DNA of 64,000 nt, from NCBI RefSeq assembly GCF_000803265.1, contig NW_014575404.1, positions 124,001 through 188,000 on the forward strand, written 5' to 3'. Origin of the DNA: Ordospora colligata OC4 (Eukaryota > Microsporidia > Ordosporidae). The notes beneath the pieces were generated by a model. The model ran no database searches. It saw only the letters and a program-made list of their open reading frames with translations, and was not told the origin of the DNA. Below are positions 46,233 through 55,530 of the stretch, one piece after another. Within the stretch, counting starts at the first letter, position 1. Each line of letters begins with the position of its first letter. The position numbers and the translations under genes were made by a program.

Positions 46233-47105
46233 ATGCTGTCTGTAGAGCAAGTAACATCGGTACATGAATCAATTGGTAAATATGAAAACTCGGCATTGAT
46301 GCTTGTGAAGTTTCTGTTGAACATGCTTATTTCTGTAACAAACACTAGGGAAAAATCAAGGATATTTTTTCTTTTCCCACTTGAAGTCTATGAAAGTGTC
46401 CCAGGCAGATACATTCTTCAGCCGTTTCATCCAACCGTTAGGCAGGTCTTGGACACAGAGGAGGATGCAAAATATGCAATTGAGGCGTTTGAGGAGATGC
46501 TGTGCGATTTGGATTCCAGAGTAGATGCGTTAATAGGCAAAGAGCACAGAGCAGAGTACATTCAGTTTGAAAATGAAGTAGGAGTGTATTTCAAGCAATA
46601 CTTCGAAGATATGGACGAGTTAAAGATTCCGTTTGAAATGAGAAATCCGGGATTGTACTCGAAAGGAAAGGATCCAAGGGTTTGCTTCAAAGACATACTT
46701 GATCTTCTTCCTGCATTTAAATGCAATGATGCGAAGTCAAGTGAGCTGTTTATGCGAGTTTATAGAACGATCAACTTTAATGAAACACTGACAAATTCGA
46801 TAATTATAAAGAGGATCTGCTCAGTGAGTTCACAAATAAATGATGATTTGATCAATCTACATTTGAGCAATGCAATTGCCGACGAGGTCATGTGCCAGAA
46901 TAGCCGTATGCTGCGAACGTTTGTTGAGGCTTCGGTGATCAGGTACAAGATCATGGACTCGGTTTTCTTCATCAATCAGCTCGACTGTGAGATTGTGCAT
47001 AAAGAGCGTGAGGAGTCCAGTATACTAGGGATGATAGCAGGGGTTATTATAGGTGTTTGTGTACTTGTTGCAGGGTGTATTTTGAAAGTGCTATTTCCTT
47101 TCTAA
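46233..47105 (+). CDS. Uncharacterised tail-anchored membrane protein
   Basis: Not recognised. The 290-residue product is a soluble, helical-looking cytosolic domain with one hydrophobic segment at the extreme C-terminus (about 263-285, LGMIAGVIIGVCVLVAGCILKVLFPF), and only a few residues follow it. That is the topology of a tail-anchored protein inserted post-translationally (SNAREs, fission factors, BCL-2-like proteins). No SNARE heptad layer with a central Gln or Arg is obvious before the anchor, although several helices precede it. The ATG follows CCCTTAGAAA, supporting expression. There is no N-terminal signal. Confidence 0.8.
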   Translation: MLSVEQVTSVHESIGKYENSALMLVKFLLNMLISVTNTREKSRIFFLFPLEVYESVPGRYILQPFHPTVRQVLDTEEDAKYAIEAFEEMLCDLDSRVDALIGKEHRAEYIQFENEVGVYFKQYFEDMDELKIPFEMRNPGLYSKGKDPRVCFKDILDLLPAFKCNDAKSSELFMRVYRTINFNETLTNSIIIKRICSVSSQINDDLINLHLSNAIADEVMCQNSRMLRTFVEASVIRYKIMDSVFFINQLDCEIVHKEREESSILGMIAGVIIGVCVLVAGCILKVLFPF

Positions 47106-47173
47106 GGTTATCCATGGACACAGCTATTATTTTAAATGCTTATTATTTGATGTTTTGTGTTGTATTTTGAGTG

Positions 47174-47280
47174 TGTCTGATTGCTTATATAAAGAGAATG
47201 TATGTCTGATTGCTTATGTATGGAGTTACATAAATAGAGTGTGTGCCAAGTTGTTTATGCATGGAGTTATATAAAGAGTG
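47174..47280. repeat. Short imperfect direct repeats upstream of SMC1
   Basis: TGTCTGATTGCTTAT occurs at 47174-47188 and 47203-47217 (29 bp apart). ATGGAGTTA followed by a TAAA-AGAGTG stretch occurs at 47220 and again at 47261 (41 bp apart). The copies lie in the 265-bp interval between the tail-anchored gene and SMC1 and look like partial local duplications. I see no coding frame in them. Confidence 0.7.
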
Positions 47281-47370
47281 TTCATAGAGGTATGTATTAA
47301 ATGTATATCTATATAGATTTACGCATAAAGTAACTCAAAAACAGTTAAAAAAAATGTGTGTGTAGGCAGC

Positions 47371-50300
47371 ATGGGATTGGAGAAAATAGAGGTGGAGAAC
47401 TTCAAGTCGTATCGTGGAAAGCACCTGATAGGACCTTTTGATAGGTTGACGTGTGTAATAGGGCCAAATGGATCTGGTAAAAGCAATGTGATGGATGCGA
47501 TCACGTTTTGCCTTGGAGTTGGAGCGTGGCGCTTGAGAACAAGTAGTGTGCGTGGAGTGATCAATGAGGGAAGCGGATATGCAAGTGTAACGCTACATAT
47601 TGCAACGAATAGCTGGACGAGAATGTTGTACAGGCGTGTTGATGTAAATGGACGAAGTAGCTACGCCGTTGATGACGATAGTGTTGGATATGATAAGTTC
47701 CAAGAAGCTTTGCAGCAGATGAATGTGATGATGGATGCACGGAACTTTATGGTTTTTCAGGGAGATGTTGGAAAGGTTGGTCGAATGGCACCGATGGAGA
47801 TTACAAGATTATTTGAGGAGATGAGTGGTAGTGGTGAGTTGAAGGATATATATGAGGAGAAGGCTAGAATACAGAGTAAGGCATTGAGTGACTGTGCAAT
47901 GCTTTTTGAGGAAAGAAAGGATCTGTGTATAAGGATGAAGGAAGCAGAGGAGGTTAAGGAGCAAGAAGAGGAGTTTAGAAGGATGATTGCAAGAAAGACA
48001 AGTTTGCAGAGGGAGATAACAATTCATGAGCTGTATCGTAAGGTGAATGATATCAAAGAAATATGCACGAGGAAGCAAGGTATTGATAAAGAAGTAAAGG
48101 AAGTGCAAGGTTGTATTGATTGCAAAGAGAGGGAGATTGCTCAGTATAGATCCAGGATGAATGAAGCGCGCAGAGAGTATTTTGAGGCGAATTCACGAGT
48201 TTCTAAGCAACGAGAACTGATTAAAGAAAAACAAATGATTGTGTGTAAGAATGAGCACGATGAGGAGAGTAGAAGAGCACAAATGATGGATATTGATTAC
48301 AGAATGAAAGCCAAGCAAATCTTTATCGTAGAGAAGACAAAGGAGATTGCTAAGCGAAATAAAGAGCTTGAAGAGGTTTGTAAGGAGTGTGGAAGATTGG
48401 AGATGATGGAACTTGATAGGATGCAGGCATTGGAATGTACAAGACAGATTGAGGAACTATATGAAAAAGAAAAGACAATGCAAAGTATGTGTGGAAGTGA
48501 TATAAAGATGCTGGATTTGCTTGATCTAGAAGAATATCCAAAGAAGATTCTGAAAGGAGAATACATAGAGAAGTTGAACATGTTAAAGGAGAAGAATGAA
48601 CAATACCAGGACAGTCTGAATGAAATAAGGAAAGCAAGATCCAATTTAGTATTCAAGATAGACAATCTTAATGAGTCTGAGCAGAGACTTAGAGAGAAGA
48701 TTGGTATGCACGAGGCAAAATATGATAGACTTGCTGAAGAAGAGAAAGAGAAGAATGCAAGACTTACTGAATTGTTGGGAGAGATTCTTAGGATTAAGGG
48801 AAGAAAAAGGATTGATAGCAAGCGGTCTATAATCAAGGCAACAGTGGGCACGCTTAAAACGATGTTTCCGGGAGTGTATGGATGCGTTGTTGATCTTATA
48901 CGCCCAACACAGGACAGATATGAGGTGGCGTTATCTATGCTTTTTGGAAGTCACGACCTATCGGTTGTGGTTGATACTGAGGCCACAGCGGTGTCCTGTA
49001 TTAATTTTGTGCGAGACAAGAGATTATGCAAGATGACTTTTCTTCCACTGCAGAGCATGAATAGTGATGTAAAAGGCACAGGTGATGTATTGAAGGATAT
49101 CAGAGCGACTAATGGAGTGCGCATGGCAAGAGATACTGTGGAATATGATTTGAAGTATAAGAAAGTTGTGATGTACTTGCTTAATGATAAATTGATATCT
49201 GATAGCCTGGATGTGTCAAGGAGCATATGCTATGGAAAGGGAATGAAGATGAGTGTGTGCAGTTTAGACGGAGTGTATATTCATGGAGGAGGATGCCTTA
49301 TGACTGGAGGAGGATGTCAGAGGAATCGGTTTGAAGAAGATGAGCTTGATAGTCTGATGAAGAGTAGATCTGAGGTTCTTTGTGATCTTAAGAAGATTCA
49401 TGACATGAAAGCAGAGCTTTCACATGTTGAGATATGTAGGGAAAGAATATTGGTATGGAATGCAAGTAAATGCAAAGAGATGGATGAACTCAAGAGAATA
49501 GATGTGGAGATTGATAAGTTGGAAAAGAAGCTTATTGAAATTGATCATCAGGAGAAGGAGGTACTGGAAGGTTTAAATAATTTAGACAAAGAGATCTGTG
49601 CTGTTGAGCAAAAGAAGCTGATGTTAGGGAATAAACTTTGTGAGACAGAATCCAAGGTGTTTGAGGGGGTATTTCCTAATAAATATTTTGGAAGTTATAA
49701 GGAATACAAAGAGGCTAAATCCAATGATGTGTTTACTCGAAGACTTGTTGAATGTGAAGGATTGAAGCTTAGGATTAGAAGTAGAATTGCAGGACTGGAC
49801 CAAGAGATGAGTGGCATTGCAGAAGAAATTGAGATTATGAATGAGGAAAGAAAGTGGTTGAGTAGAACTATTGAGGGTGATGCAATTGACATGAATCTAA
49901 TGAGTAGAGAACTTATTGATCTTGAAAGCGATGAAAGTGCCAAGGCCAAGGAAATGGAAGTGATTCGGAATGAATCTAAGGACATGAACAACGAGTTCCG
50001 AAAGCTTGTATGCAAACGGAACGAGCTTGATAAGGAAGCAGTGAACTGTATGTCTGCAAAAGAGCGCCTTGAAGAAGAAGTCAAGAACATAATGATGTTT
50101 TCTGCAATGGAGGAGATTGCGATTCCTTACGTTGGGGGTGAGATGTCGATGGACAATATTGACTTTTCTGAGGTATCTGGAGATGCAGAGCAGCTCGAAA
50201 GAGAATTTGAGGAGATCAACATGAAGATGGAGAGGCATGCGCCACCTAAAAGAATGGAAAGCACAGAGAATGACCGATCTAAATATATGAAGATCAACAG

Positions 50301-50841
50301 CGAGTATGAAAGACTTAAGGAGGCAGCCATTAAAGCAAAGAGCGAATTCAATGATGTCAAGAAGAAGCGAACTGGCATGTTTGCTGAATGCTTTGAGAAG
50401 GTAAATAAGGAGGTTTCAAGGATATACAAGGCACTTACCACAACGGACACATCTGAGGGAAATGCATATTTAGTTCTTGAGAACCAAGCAGAACCATACA
50501 AAGGAGGTGTTGGGTTCCACCTGATGCCGCCAAGCAAGCGCTTCAGAGAAATGAGATTACTTTCTGGGGGTGAGCGAACCATGGCAACACTGTCTTTGCT
50601 GTTTTCGTTCCATTCATACAGGCCAGCACCTTTCTATGTGTTTGACGAAATAGATTCTGCATTAGATAAAGAAAACGTTGCGAGGATTATATCATTTATG
50701 CTTTCATGCAACGCACAGTTTATTTTGATTACCTTGAGACCGACGATATTCCAGCACAGCGACAGTCTTGTTGGGATATACAAGGATCCGTATGCTCATT
50801 CAAGCAGAATCCTGACGTATAGACTGAATAGCGAATATTAA
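47371..50841 (+). CDS. SMC1: Cohesin ATPase SMC1
   Basis: A 1,156-residue SMC protein. Walker A GPNGSGKS is at 31-38. MGLEKIEVENFKSYRGKHLIGPF, then MDARNFMVFQGDV, are SMC1-specific. Long coiled coils flank a hinge at about 490-650 (FPGVYGCVVDLIRPTQDRYEVALSMLFG and a GG-rich MTGGG segment). The C-terminal head has LLSGGERTMATLSLLFSF (near 1,063) and Walker B with FYVFDEIDSALD (near 1,089). It partners SMC3 and SCC1 in cohesin. It is slightly shorter than yeast SMC1 (1,225 aa). A GTG five codons upstream is open, but the ATG fits the family N-terminus; upstream shows no CCC. Confidence 0.96.
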   Translation: MGLEKIEVENFKSYRGKHLIGPFDRLTCVIGPNGSGKSNVMDAITFCLGVGAWRLRTSSVRGVINEGSGYASVTLHIATNSWTRMLYRRVDVNGRSSYAVDDDSVGYDKFQEALQQMNVMMDARNFMVFQGDVGKVGRMAPMEITRLFEEMSGSGELKDIYEEKARIQSKALSDCAMLFEERKDLCIRMKEAEEVKEQEEEFRRMIARKTSLQREITIHELYRKVNDIKEICTRKQGIDKEVKEVQGCIDCKEREIAQYRSRMNEARREYFEANSRVSKQRELIKEKQMIVCKNEHDEESRRAQMMDIDYRMKAKQIFIVEKTKEIAKRNKELEEVCKECGRLEMMELDRMQALECTRQIEELYEKEKTMQSMCGSDIKMLDLLDLEEYPKKILKGEYIEKLNMLKEKNEQYQDSLNEIRKARSNLVFKIDNLNESEQRLREKIGMHEAKYDRLAEEEKEKNARLTELLGEILRIKGRKRIDSKRSIIKATVGTLKTMFPGVYGCVVDLIRPTQDRYEVALSMLFGSHDLSVVVDTEATAVSCINFVRDKRLCKMTFLPLQSMNSDVKGTGDVLKDIRATNGVRMARDTVEYDLKYKKVVMYLLNDKLISDSLDVSRSICYGKGMKMSVCSLDGVYIHGGGCLMTGGGCQRNRFEEDELDSLMKSRSEVLCDLKKIHDMKAELSHVEICRERILVWNASKCKEMDELKRIDVEIDKLEKKLIEIDHQEKEVLEGLNNLDKEICAVEQKKLMLGNKLCETESKVFEGVFPNKYFGSYKEYKEAKSNDVFTRRLVECEGLKLRIRSRIAGLDQEMSGIAEEIEIMNEERKWLSRTIEGDAIDMNLMSRELIDLESDESAKAKEMEVIRNESKDMNNEFRKLVCKRNELDKEAVNCMSAKERLEEEVKNIMMFSAMEEIAIPYVGGEMSMDNIDFSEVSGDAEQLEREFEEINMKMERHAPPKRMESTENDRSKYMKINSEYERLKEAAIKAKSEFNDVKKKRTGMFAECFEKVNKEVSRIYKALTTTDTSEGNAYLVLENQAEPYKGGVGFHLMPPSKRFREMRLLSGGERTMATLSLLFSFHSYRPAPFYVFDEIDSALDKENVARIISFMLSCNAQFILITLRPTIFQHSDSLVGIYKDPYAHSSRILTYRLNSEY

Positions 50842-50958
50842 AATCATTGAAATGCATCTTTACTATGCAATTGCCTTGCTTTGGTTATTTGTAACACAAA
50901 ATGTTGAATTGAATTTAATACTAAGGTTGATCAGTACTCAGGTACTGAGCTAGATTTT

Positions 50959-51477
50959 CTACACTACATCGGTTCTGGTCTCAAGCCTCTTGAACAGCTC
51001 AGACTCAAGAAATTCTCTTTTCTTCAGGTAAAGTGCATCTTCCATGCCATTCTTAATTTTTTTGTTTGTGCTTCCTGATGAGCCAGCCTTACTTGCATCC
51101 TTGAATATCTCATCTCCATACCCATGCTTGAGAATGTTTGCCTCAGACTCAATACACATCTTTTCCAGTTCGTAGTTCTTGCTTTTCTTGTTCATATGCT
51201 CCCAGTATGCTTCGCTTATCATTCTATTTTCGTACAGTCCTCCAATCACTTCCATGTCCTTCTCAAGCTTTGTTACTCTCTCTAAGAAGACTGCAGCTGC
51301 CTTTGTCAACTGCTTCAAAAGCACTTGCTGCAGGCTTCCATCTGATTTCATTCCAAAGTACTTCTCAAGCTCTGTATTATGTGCTTCATATGCCAGCCTT
51401 TCCCTGCGCCCATACTTCTTAATAAGAGAATACAGAACAATGATCAATGAAATAATTACAGCAATAAGTAGAAACAT
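50959..51477 (-). CDS. SEC66: SEC66/SEC71-like post-translational translocation subunit
   Basis: A 172-residue protein with an N-terminal membrane anchor (MFLLIAVIISLIIVLYSLI) and a cytosolic helical domain. The domain matches the SEC66 family: LLKQLTKAAAVFLERVTKLEKDMEVIGGLYENRMISEAYW, then the conserved EANILKHGYGDEIFKDAS, equivalent to the family's NE-x-F-x-PGWG block. In yeast SEC66 (SEC71) binds SEC63 and SEC62 to drive translocation of completed proteins into the ER. The start follows CCCTTTGA. Sequence similarity is moderate but topology and motif order agree. Confidence 0.83.
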   Translation of the reverse strand: MFLLIAVIISLIIVLYSLIKKYGRRERLAYEAHNTELEKYFGMKSDGSLQQVLLKQLTKAAAVFLERVTKLEKDMEVIGGLYENRMISEAYWEHMNKKSKNYELEKMCIESEANILKHGYGDEIFKDASKAGSSGSTNKKIKNGMEDALYLKKREFLESELFKRLETRTDVV

Positions 51478-51714
51478 TCAAAGGGTTTGCATAATGCTTT
51501 ATTTGTGTATCAAAATGTGCAAGTAATATATTTAAATATACAAGTAATGTGTTCAATGCATAAACAATGTATTCAAACAAACATTACACAAGTGATTCCT
51601 GAATTATTATCAATTCATCAGTGTTAATCGCCAATACATATAGGAATGCTTGTAAAGAACAAATGCATCCAGATCTAAACATTGTCAAACAACTATCTTT
51701 AATTATTACTCTTT

Positions 51715-52026
51715 TCAATCCTTCTCGTAGTCCTTCGGTTCAAAAGCCTTCTTTGCAAGCTTGATTTCTTCATTTGTTATCAGCAGATGCCTGACCCTGG
51801 TATACTTCTTCCTATCTCTCTTGAGATGATAAAGCAAATCTTCTGTCTTTGTCTTTCCTTTTACTTGTGCCATGTTGTGAGTGTTTGTCAATAAAATGCT
51901 CAAATAATCCAACACGTATCCATGGAGAGCCTCAGCAGTGTCGTATCTTGGCGCACTTACATCTCCATACCCATACATCATCACCTTGATGTCCTTCATG
52001 AAGCTTATTTTCCTTCCATCCTTCAT
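51715..52026 (-). CDS. TAF13: TFIID subunit TAF13
   Basis: A 103-residue histone-fold protein. DIKVMMYGYGDVSAPRYDTAEALHGYVLDYLSILLTN is the first part of the fold and TKTEDLLYHLKRDRKKYTRVRHLLITNEEIKLAKKAF matches TAF13 almost in register, including the R-D-x-x-K-x-x-R-V segment. It heterodimerises with TAF11 within TFIID. The ATG follows CCCCAAT. The longest frame begins at 52101, but this would run into the upstream CSL4 gene; the CCCC sits in the 26-bp gap between the two. Confidence 0.95.
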   Translation of the reverse strand: MKDGRKISFMKDIKVMMYGYGDVSAPRYDTAEALHGYVLDYLSILLTNTHNMAQVKGKTKTEDLLYHLKRDRKKYTRVRHLLITNEEIKLAKKAFEPKDYEKD

Positions 52027-52029
52027 ATT

Positions 52030-52033
52030 GGGG
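52030..52033 (-). promoter_or_regulatory. CCCC motif fixing the TAF13 start
   Basis: Lies in the 26-bp gap between the CSL4 stop and the TAF13 ATG, 3 nt before the latter. TAF13 therefore seems to have its own start signal rather than being read through from CSL4. Confidence 0.7.
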
Positions 52034-52052
52034 ATGCTAGTAAAATATGGAC

Positions 52053-52394
52053 TTACATGCTCACAATCACTCCACAATCTCCATATGAAATAACAACACA
52101 ACTTACAACACTACCAACAGTAAATCTACTACACAAGTGCTCTTCAGGATCGAACTCAGCCGGTCTAAACACCGCACGATATTCCAAACTGCATCTTTTT
52201 CCATCAACTTCGAATATGCGCAGTACAACTTGCGTGAAAGACACCCGTACAATTTTAGCTGTTGCTTTGCATCCTATTTCTGGAAGACCTATCTCTACAA
52301 ACGGACATCCGTTGTGAAGTAGAATATCTGCCTGATAACCTGGAAGACTGATCATCAGGGCGGCACATCTCATGGATTTGAATGCATTGGCCAT
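52053..52394 (-). CDS. CSL4: Exosome component CSL4 (short form)
   Basis: A 113-residue protein fitting the cap subunit CSL4. SLPGYQADILLHNGCP is the N-terminal domain and PEIGCKATAKIVRVSFTQVVLRIFEVDG starts the S1 domain. EYRAVFRPAEFDPEEHLCSRFTVGSVVSCVVISYGD matches the F-R-x-D-V-R...F-x-PGD segment of the S1 fold. It ends shortly after, so the C-terminal zinc-ribbon of archaeal and animal CSL4 is missing. The ATG at 52394 is used instead of a TTG three codons earlier; a GGG, rather than CCC, lies upstream. Functionally linked to MTR4 in this window. Confidence 0.82.
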   Translation of the reverse strand: MANAFKSMRCAALMISLPGYQADILLHNGCPFVEIGLPEIGCKATAKIVRVSFTQVVLRIFEVDGKRCSLEYRAVFRPAEFDPEEHLCSRFTVGSVVSCVVISYGDCGVIVSM

Positions 52395-52584
52395 AATGCG
52401 CAATACTCCTTATCCCTAGCATTATCTTGGCATGAATCTTAGTAAGCCCCTTGAATTACAGGGAAAGGAGAATTGAATTGAATGCAAATCACAGTATTTA
52501 CAAAGGACACAGGGTACAAAAGGAACGTACAGTGCATCTGATAGGATCAAACTATATTTTAATACACGGCAATGAATACCGAGA

Positions 52585-52947
52585 ATGAACAGGAAGGTGG
52601 TGGAGTACAAGATCATAGACTCGAAGAAGGACATTGCCAAGATCTATGATACTAAGGAAAGGCCGAAGAGAATTAGAATGATACTCTCTGAATGGCAAAG
52701 CATGATGCTTGAGCAAGCCTTCCGAATGAATCCGTATCCTGGTAGGGCTGAGAAATACAACATGTTTATGAAGACAAGGATTCCGATGAAAAACATAAAC
52801 ATCTGGTTCCAGAACAGGCGTGCGAAGGAAAGGTCGCTATATGAAGAGGGTCTGCTGAACATTGATCACCCAGTACCTGTGTGGAGCGAGATAGAGATCG
52901 CAAGTCAGCAGATTTGTGAAGACTTACACAAGTACTACAGATACTAA
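52585..52947 (+). CDS. Homeodomain transcription factor
   Basis: A 120-residue protein that is mostly homeodomain. Basic residues KERPKRIRMI lead into helix 1 (SEWQSMMLEQAF). The helix 2 region is at about 54-64. Helix 3 is NINIWFQNRRAKERS (70-84), with the invariant W-F-x-N-R-R core. There is no three-residue TALE insertion, so it is a typical homeodomain. The C-terminal ~35 residues are acidic and of unknown role. Encephalitozoon genomes carry about a dozen such small homeobox genes. The start follows ACCGAGA, with no CCC. Target genes are unknown. Confidence 0.9.
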   Translation: MNRKVVEYKIIDSKKDIAKIYDTKERPKRIRMILSEWQSMMLEQAFRMNPYPGRAEKYNMFMKTRIPMKNINIWFQNRRAKERSLYEEGLLNIDHPVPVWSEIEIASQQICEDLHKYYRY

Positions 52948-53136
52948 GCGTCATGGCCGTGTGCAAGTGTGCTGAGTGAGACAAGAACATACATTTTGGA
53001 ATAGGATTGTGTATTATGCTATAGCAATGCACTACTGAAAGGCACTAATGCCGATCAAACAAAATAAATTATTGACATGAAAATTCAGCGCTTTGGCCTG
53101 TATGGAGAAGACTTGCATAAATCTTAGAATGTGCCA

Positions 53137-53139
53137 CCC
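53137..53139 (+). promoter_or_regulatory. CCC motif upstream of the SRP54 start
   Basis: CCC 13-14 nt before the ATG at 53153; spacing is at the long end of the range. The family N-terminus independently supports this ATG. Confidence 0.55.
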
Positions 53140-53152
53140 TGGAAACACTTAC

Positions 53153-54553
53153 ATGATTGCCGATCTTGGAAAGTCAATAACAGCAGCGTTATCGAATCTT
53201 GTGAATTCGCAAGCAACAGACCAGCAGATTGAAGCAGCAATAAAGGAAATATCGAACTCACTGATACTCTCGAATGTGAATCCGAAGTATGTTCGCGATC
53301 TAAGGGCAGAACTGAATCAGAAGCTGAAGACAGATGCGATCGCACCTGGAGTAAACAAGGGAAAGGCGGTGCAGAATGCAGTTTATGACAAACTGGTTGA
53401 TCTTCTGGATCCGAAAAGCAAAGGATATGAGATCAGGAAAGGGAAGGGGAATGTGGTGATGTTTGTTGGTCTGCAGGGATCTGGAAAGACAACGAGCATA
53501 TGCAAATATGCAAACTTCTACAGAAAGAAGGGATATAAAGTAGGGATTGTGTGTGCAGATACATTCAGGGCAGGAGCATTTGATCAGGTAAAGCAGAATG
53601 CATTGAAGATCAAAGTACCATTTTTTGGAAGTTCTGATGCAGATCCTGTGAAAGTTGCATGTGCAGGAGTTGAGAGGTTCAGAAAGGACAAGTTTGAGCT
53701 GATCCTTGTGGACACGAGTGGTAGACACACACAGGAGAGCGAACTGTTTACAGAGATGAAGGAAATAGTTGCAGGAATATGCCCGGACAATATTGTGTTT
53801 GTGATGGATGCAGGAATAGGACAATCTGCGGAGGACCAAGCGCTTGGATTCAAGAGAGCTGTAGATGTTGGTTCAATTATATTGACGAAGATTGATGGGA
53901 CAACAAAGGCAGGAGGAGCAATAAGCTCTGTTGCAGCAACTAAATGTCCGATTGAATTTGTTGGGACTGGAGAGGGCATGGAGGACATTGAGGTATTCCA
54001 TGCAAGGAGGTTTGTATCAAAGATGCTCGGGATGGGCGATGTCGAAGGGCTTGTTGAGAAGATAGAAAGTCTTGGGATAGATGAAAAAGAGGTTGTGAGG
54101 AAGCTGAAGCAGGGAAGTTTTACTATTGGAGACTTCTACGAGCAGTTCCAGAAGATCCTGAGTCTTGGGCCGGTGTCTAAGCTGCTGCAGATGATTCCTG
54201 GATTTTCTGGGCTTTCTATGCCTGATGAGAGTACATTTAAGAAGTTGATATATGTTTTTGACTCATTCAGCCGATCTGAGCTTGATTCCACGGGAGAGCT
54301 GTTTGAAAAGCAGCCAAACAGGATTCTAAGAGTTGCAAGAGGAAGTGGAACATCTGTCGAAGGTGTTTCAGAGATACTTTCACAGTTCAAGAAGGTCAGC
54401 GGAATGATGCAGAAATTCAGCTCAATGCCTGGAATGGAAAATATGTTTGGAGATCCGTCGAAAATGAACCTATCGCAGAAGATGAAGATGAAGGATCAAG
54501 TAAAGGACATGCTTCCAAAGGACTTATTTGATCAAATAGGATCTATGTTTTGA
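53153..54553 (+). CDS. SRP54: Signal recognition particle GTPase SRP54
   Basis: The 466-residue product has the N domain (ADLGKSITAALSNL), then the G domain with G1 GLQGSGKTT (106-114), DTFRAGAFDQ (136-145), DTSGRH (187-192) and TKIDGTTKAGG (245-255). The Met-rich M domain (about 320-466) binds signal peptides and SRP RNA and ends with MKDQVKDMLPKDLFDQIGSMF. It is slightly shorter than yeast SRP54 (541 aa). The longest frame starts at 53093, but the CCC 14 nt before the ATG at 53153 and the family N-terminus set the start there. Confidence 0.96.
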   Translation: MIADLGKSITAALSNLVNSQATDQQIEAAIKEISNSLILSNVNPKYVRDLRAELNQKLKTDAIAPGVNKGKAVQNAVYDKLVDLLDPKSKGYEIRKGKGNVVMFVGLQGSGKTTSICKYANFYRKKGYKVGIVCADTFRAGAFDQVKQNALKIKVPFFGSSDADPVKVACAGVERFRKDKFELILVDTSGRHTQESELFTEMKEIVAGICPDNIVFVMDAGIGQSAEDQALGFKRAVDVGSIILTKIDGTTKAGGAISSVAATKCPIEFVGTGEGMEDIEVFHARRFVSKMLGMGDVEGLVEKIESLGIDEKEVVRKLKQGSFTIGDFYEQFQKILSLGPVSKLLQMIPGFSGLSMPDESTFKKLIYVFDSFSRSELDSTGELFEKQPNRILRVARGSGTSVEGVSEILSQFKKVSGMMQKFSSMPGMENMFGDPSKMNLSQKMKMKDQVKDMLPKDLFDQIGSMF

Positions 54554-54643
54554 ATGTGCGATGTGTTTTTTAATTAAAAGATATGCAGGTTGAGAATTTA
54601 CTATAGTTGGTATTCAGGAGTGGCACTGTTGAGAATGCACATG

Positions 54644-55504
54644 CTATGTGCTTTTACTTTCTGACAGGCTGGCGAATCCCTCAATCCCACGGAATGCGAT
54701 TGCGTTTGATTCATCAATGTGGTTCTTACAAGCATCACCCATGAGCACGATCTCCGAAATGTGGTTCCTGATGTTTCGTATTAGCCCGATTATTCCTTTT
54801 TTTTTCGCAATGCTTGCTTTTATCATGTCCTTGATGATATCTTGTGTGTCAATAGAGATTGCTATGTCAATGAGTTTCTCGATGTCTCTGTTGAACTTCA
54901 TTGAATACTCAATCAGCCGAAGTGACATTGCTCTTAGTCGCTTGCATTCCATCTTGTCCATGAGTTCGCCTGAAGTTCTTAGTGTTTGTAGATCAACAGC
55001 AATTGTCTTATAGTTGTAGTAGAATGCATCGTCATTTACATTTCTGTCGTATGTGCCTTTTTCCTTTAGCATGTTTATATTTACAGCGAATCTGTTCAGG
55101 ATCCTATCGCAATACATGCTATCCAGATCATATTCTACATCTCTTTTTATCCACAGTTTCTTTGGAGTGTATGTTCTTGACCTGATATCTGTATATGTGT
55201 ATTCATCTGCATTGAATGAACTTTGATTTGCATGACTGGCTCTGCTGTGTTTACTATCAATGCAATTATCAGTATCATTATGCGCATTATCATCTTCATA
55301 AATATCATGTTGTTTAATGGAAGTATTTTCGATGCTGCCTTCAATATACTGATTAGTTGGATTATCATCAGAACTACCATCGATGTCTACCATATAGATA
55401 GTGGTTGCATTCCTCACAGTATCGCCTGAATCACTACTGGATCCGATGTCTAATGGGCCTGGTGACTGTCTCATATCAGGTGTGATTCCTGAGTCAATAA
55501 GCAT
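54644..55504 (-). CDS. Uncharacterised 286-residue protein, disordered N-terminus and helical C-terminus
   Basis: Not recognised. The first ~110 residues are acidic and rich in Ser, Asp, Asn and His (SSSDSGDTVRN, YEDDNAHNDTDNC), likely disordered and possibly phosphorylated. The C-terminal half is regular and helical (KMECKRLRAMSLRLIEYSMKFNRDIEKLIDIAI, then a Lys patch ASIAKKKGIIGLIRNIRNHI). There is no signal peptide or transmembrane span. The ATG follows CCCTGC and lies only 26 bp from the divergent myosin ATG. A longer frame to 55618 would run through the myosin 5' end and is rejected. Confidence 0.75.
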   Translation of the reverse strand: MLIDSGITPDMRQSPGPLDIGSSSDSGDTVRNATTIYMVDIDGSSDDNPTNQYIEGSIENTSIKQHDIYEDDNAHNDTDNCIDSKHSRASHANQSSFNADEYTYTDIRSRTYTPKKLWIKRDVEYDLDSMYCDRILNRFAVNINMLKEKGTYDRNVNDDAFYYNYKTIAVDLQTLRTSGELMDKMECKRLRAMSLRLIEYSMKFNRDIEKLIDIAISIDTQDIIKDMIKASIAKKKGIIGLIRNIRNHISEIVLMGDACKNHIDESNAIAFRGIEGFASLSESKST

Positions 55505-55530
55505 GCAGGGATGCCAAGGAAAATTTAAAT

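Noticed and set aside
52027..52101. 25-codon N-terminal extension of TAF13
   Set aside because: It would overlap CSL4 coding sequence; the CCCC and ATG at 52026 give the family-typical protein.
43088..52585. RNA helicase plus homeodomain genes, considered as a mating-type-like locus
   Set aside because: The helicase is clearly MTR4, no HMG-box or triose-phosphate transporter gene adjoins it, and the homeodomain gene is far away.
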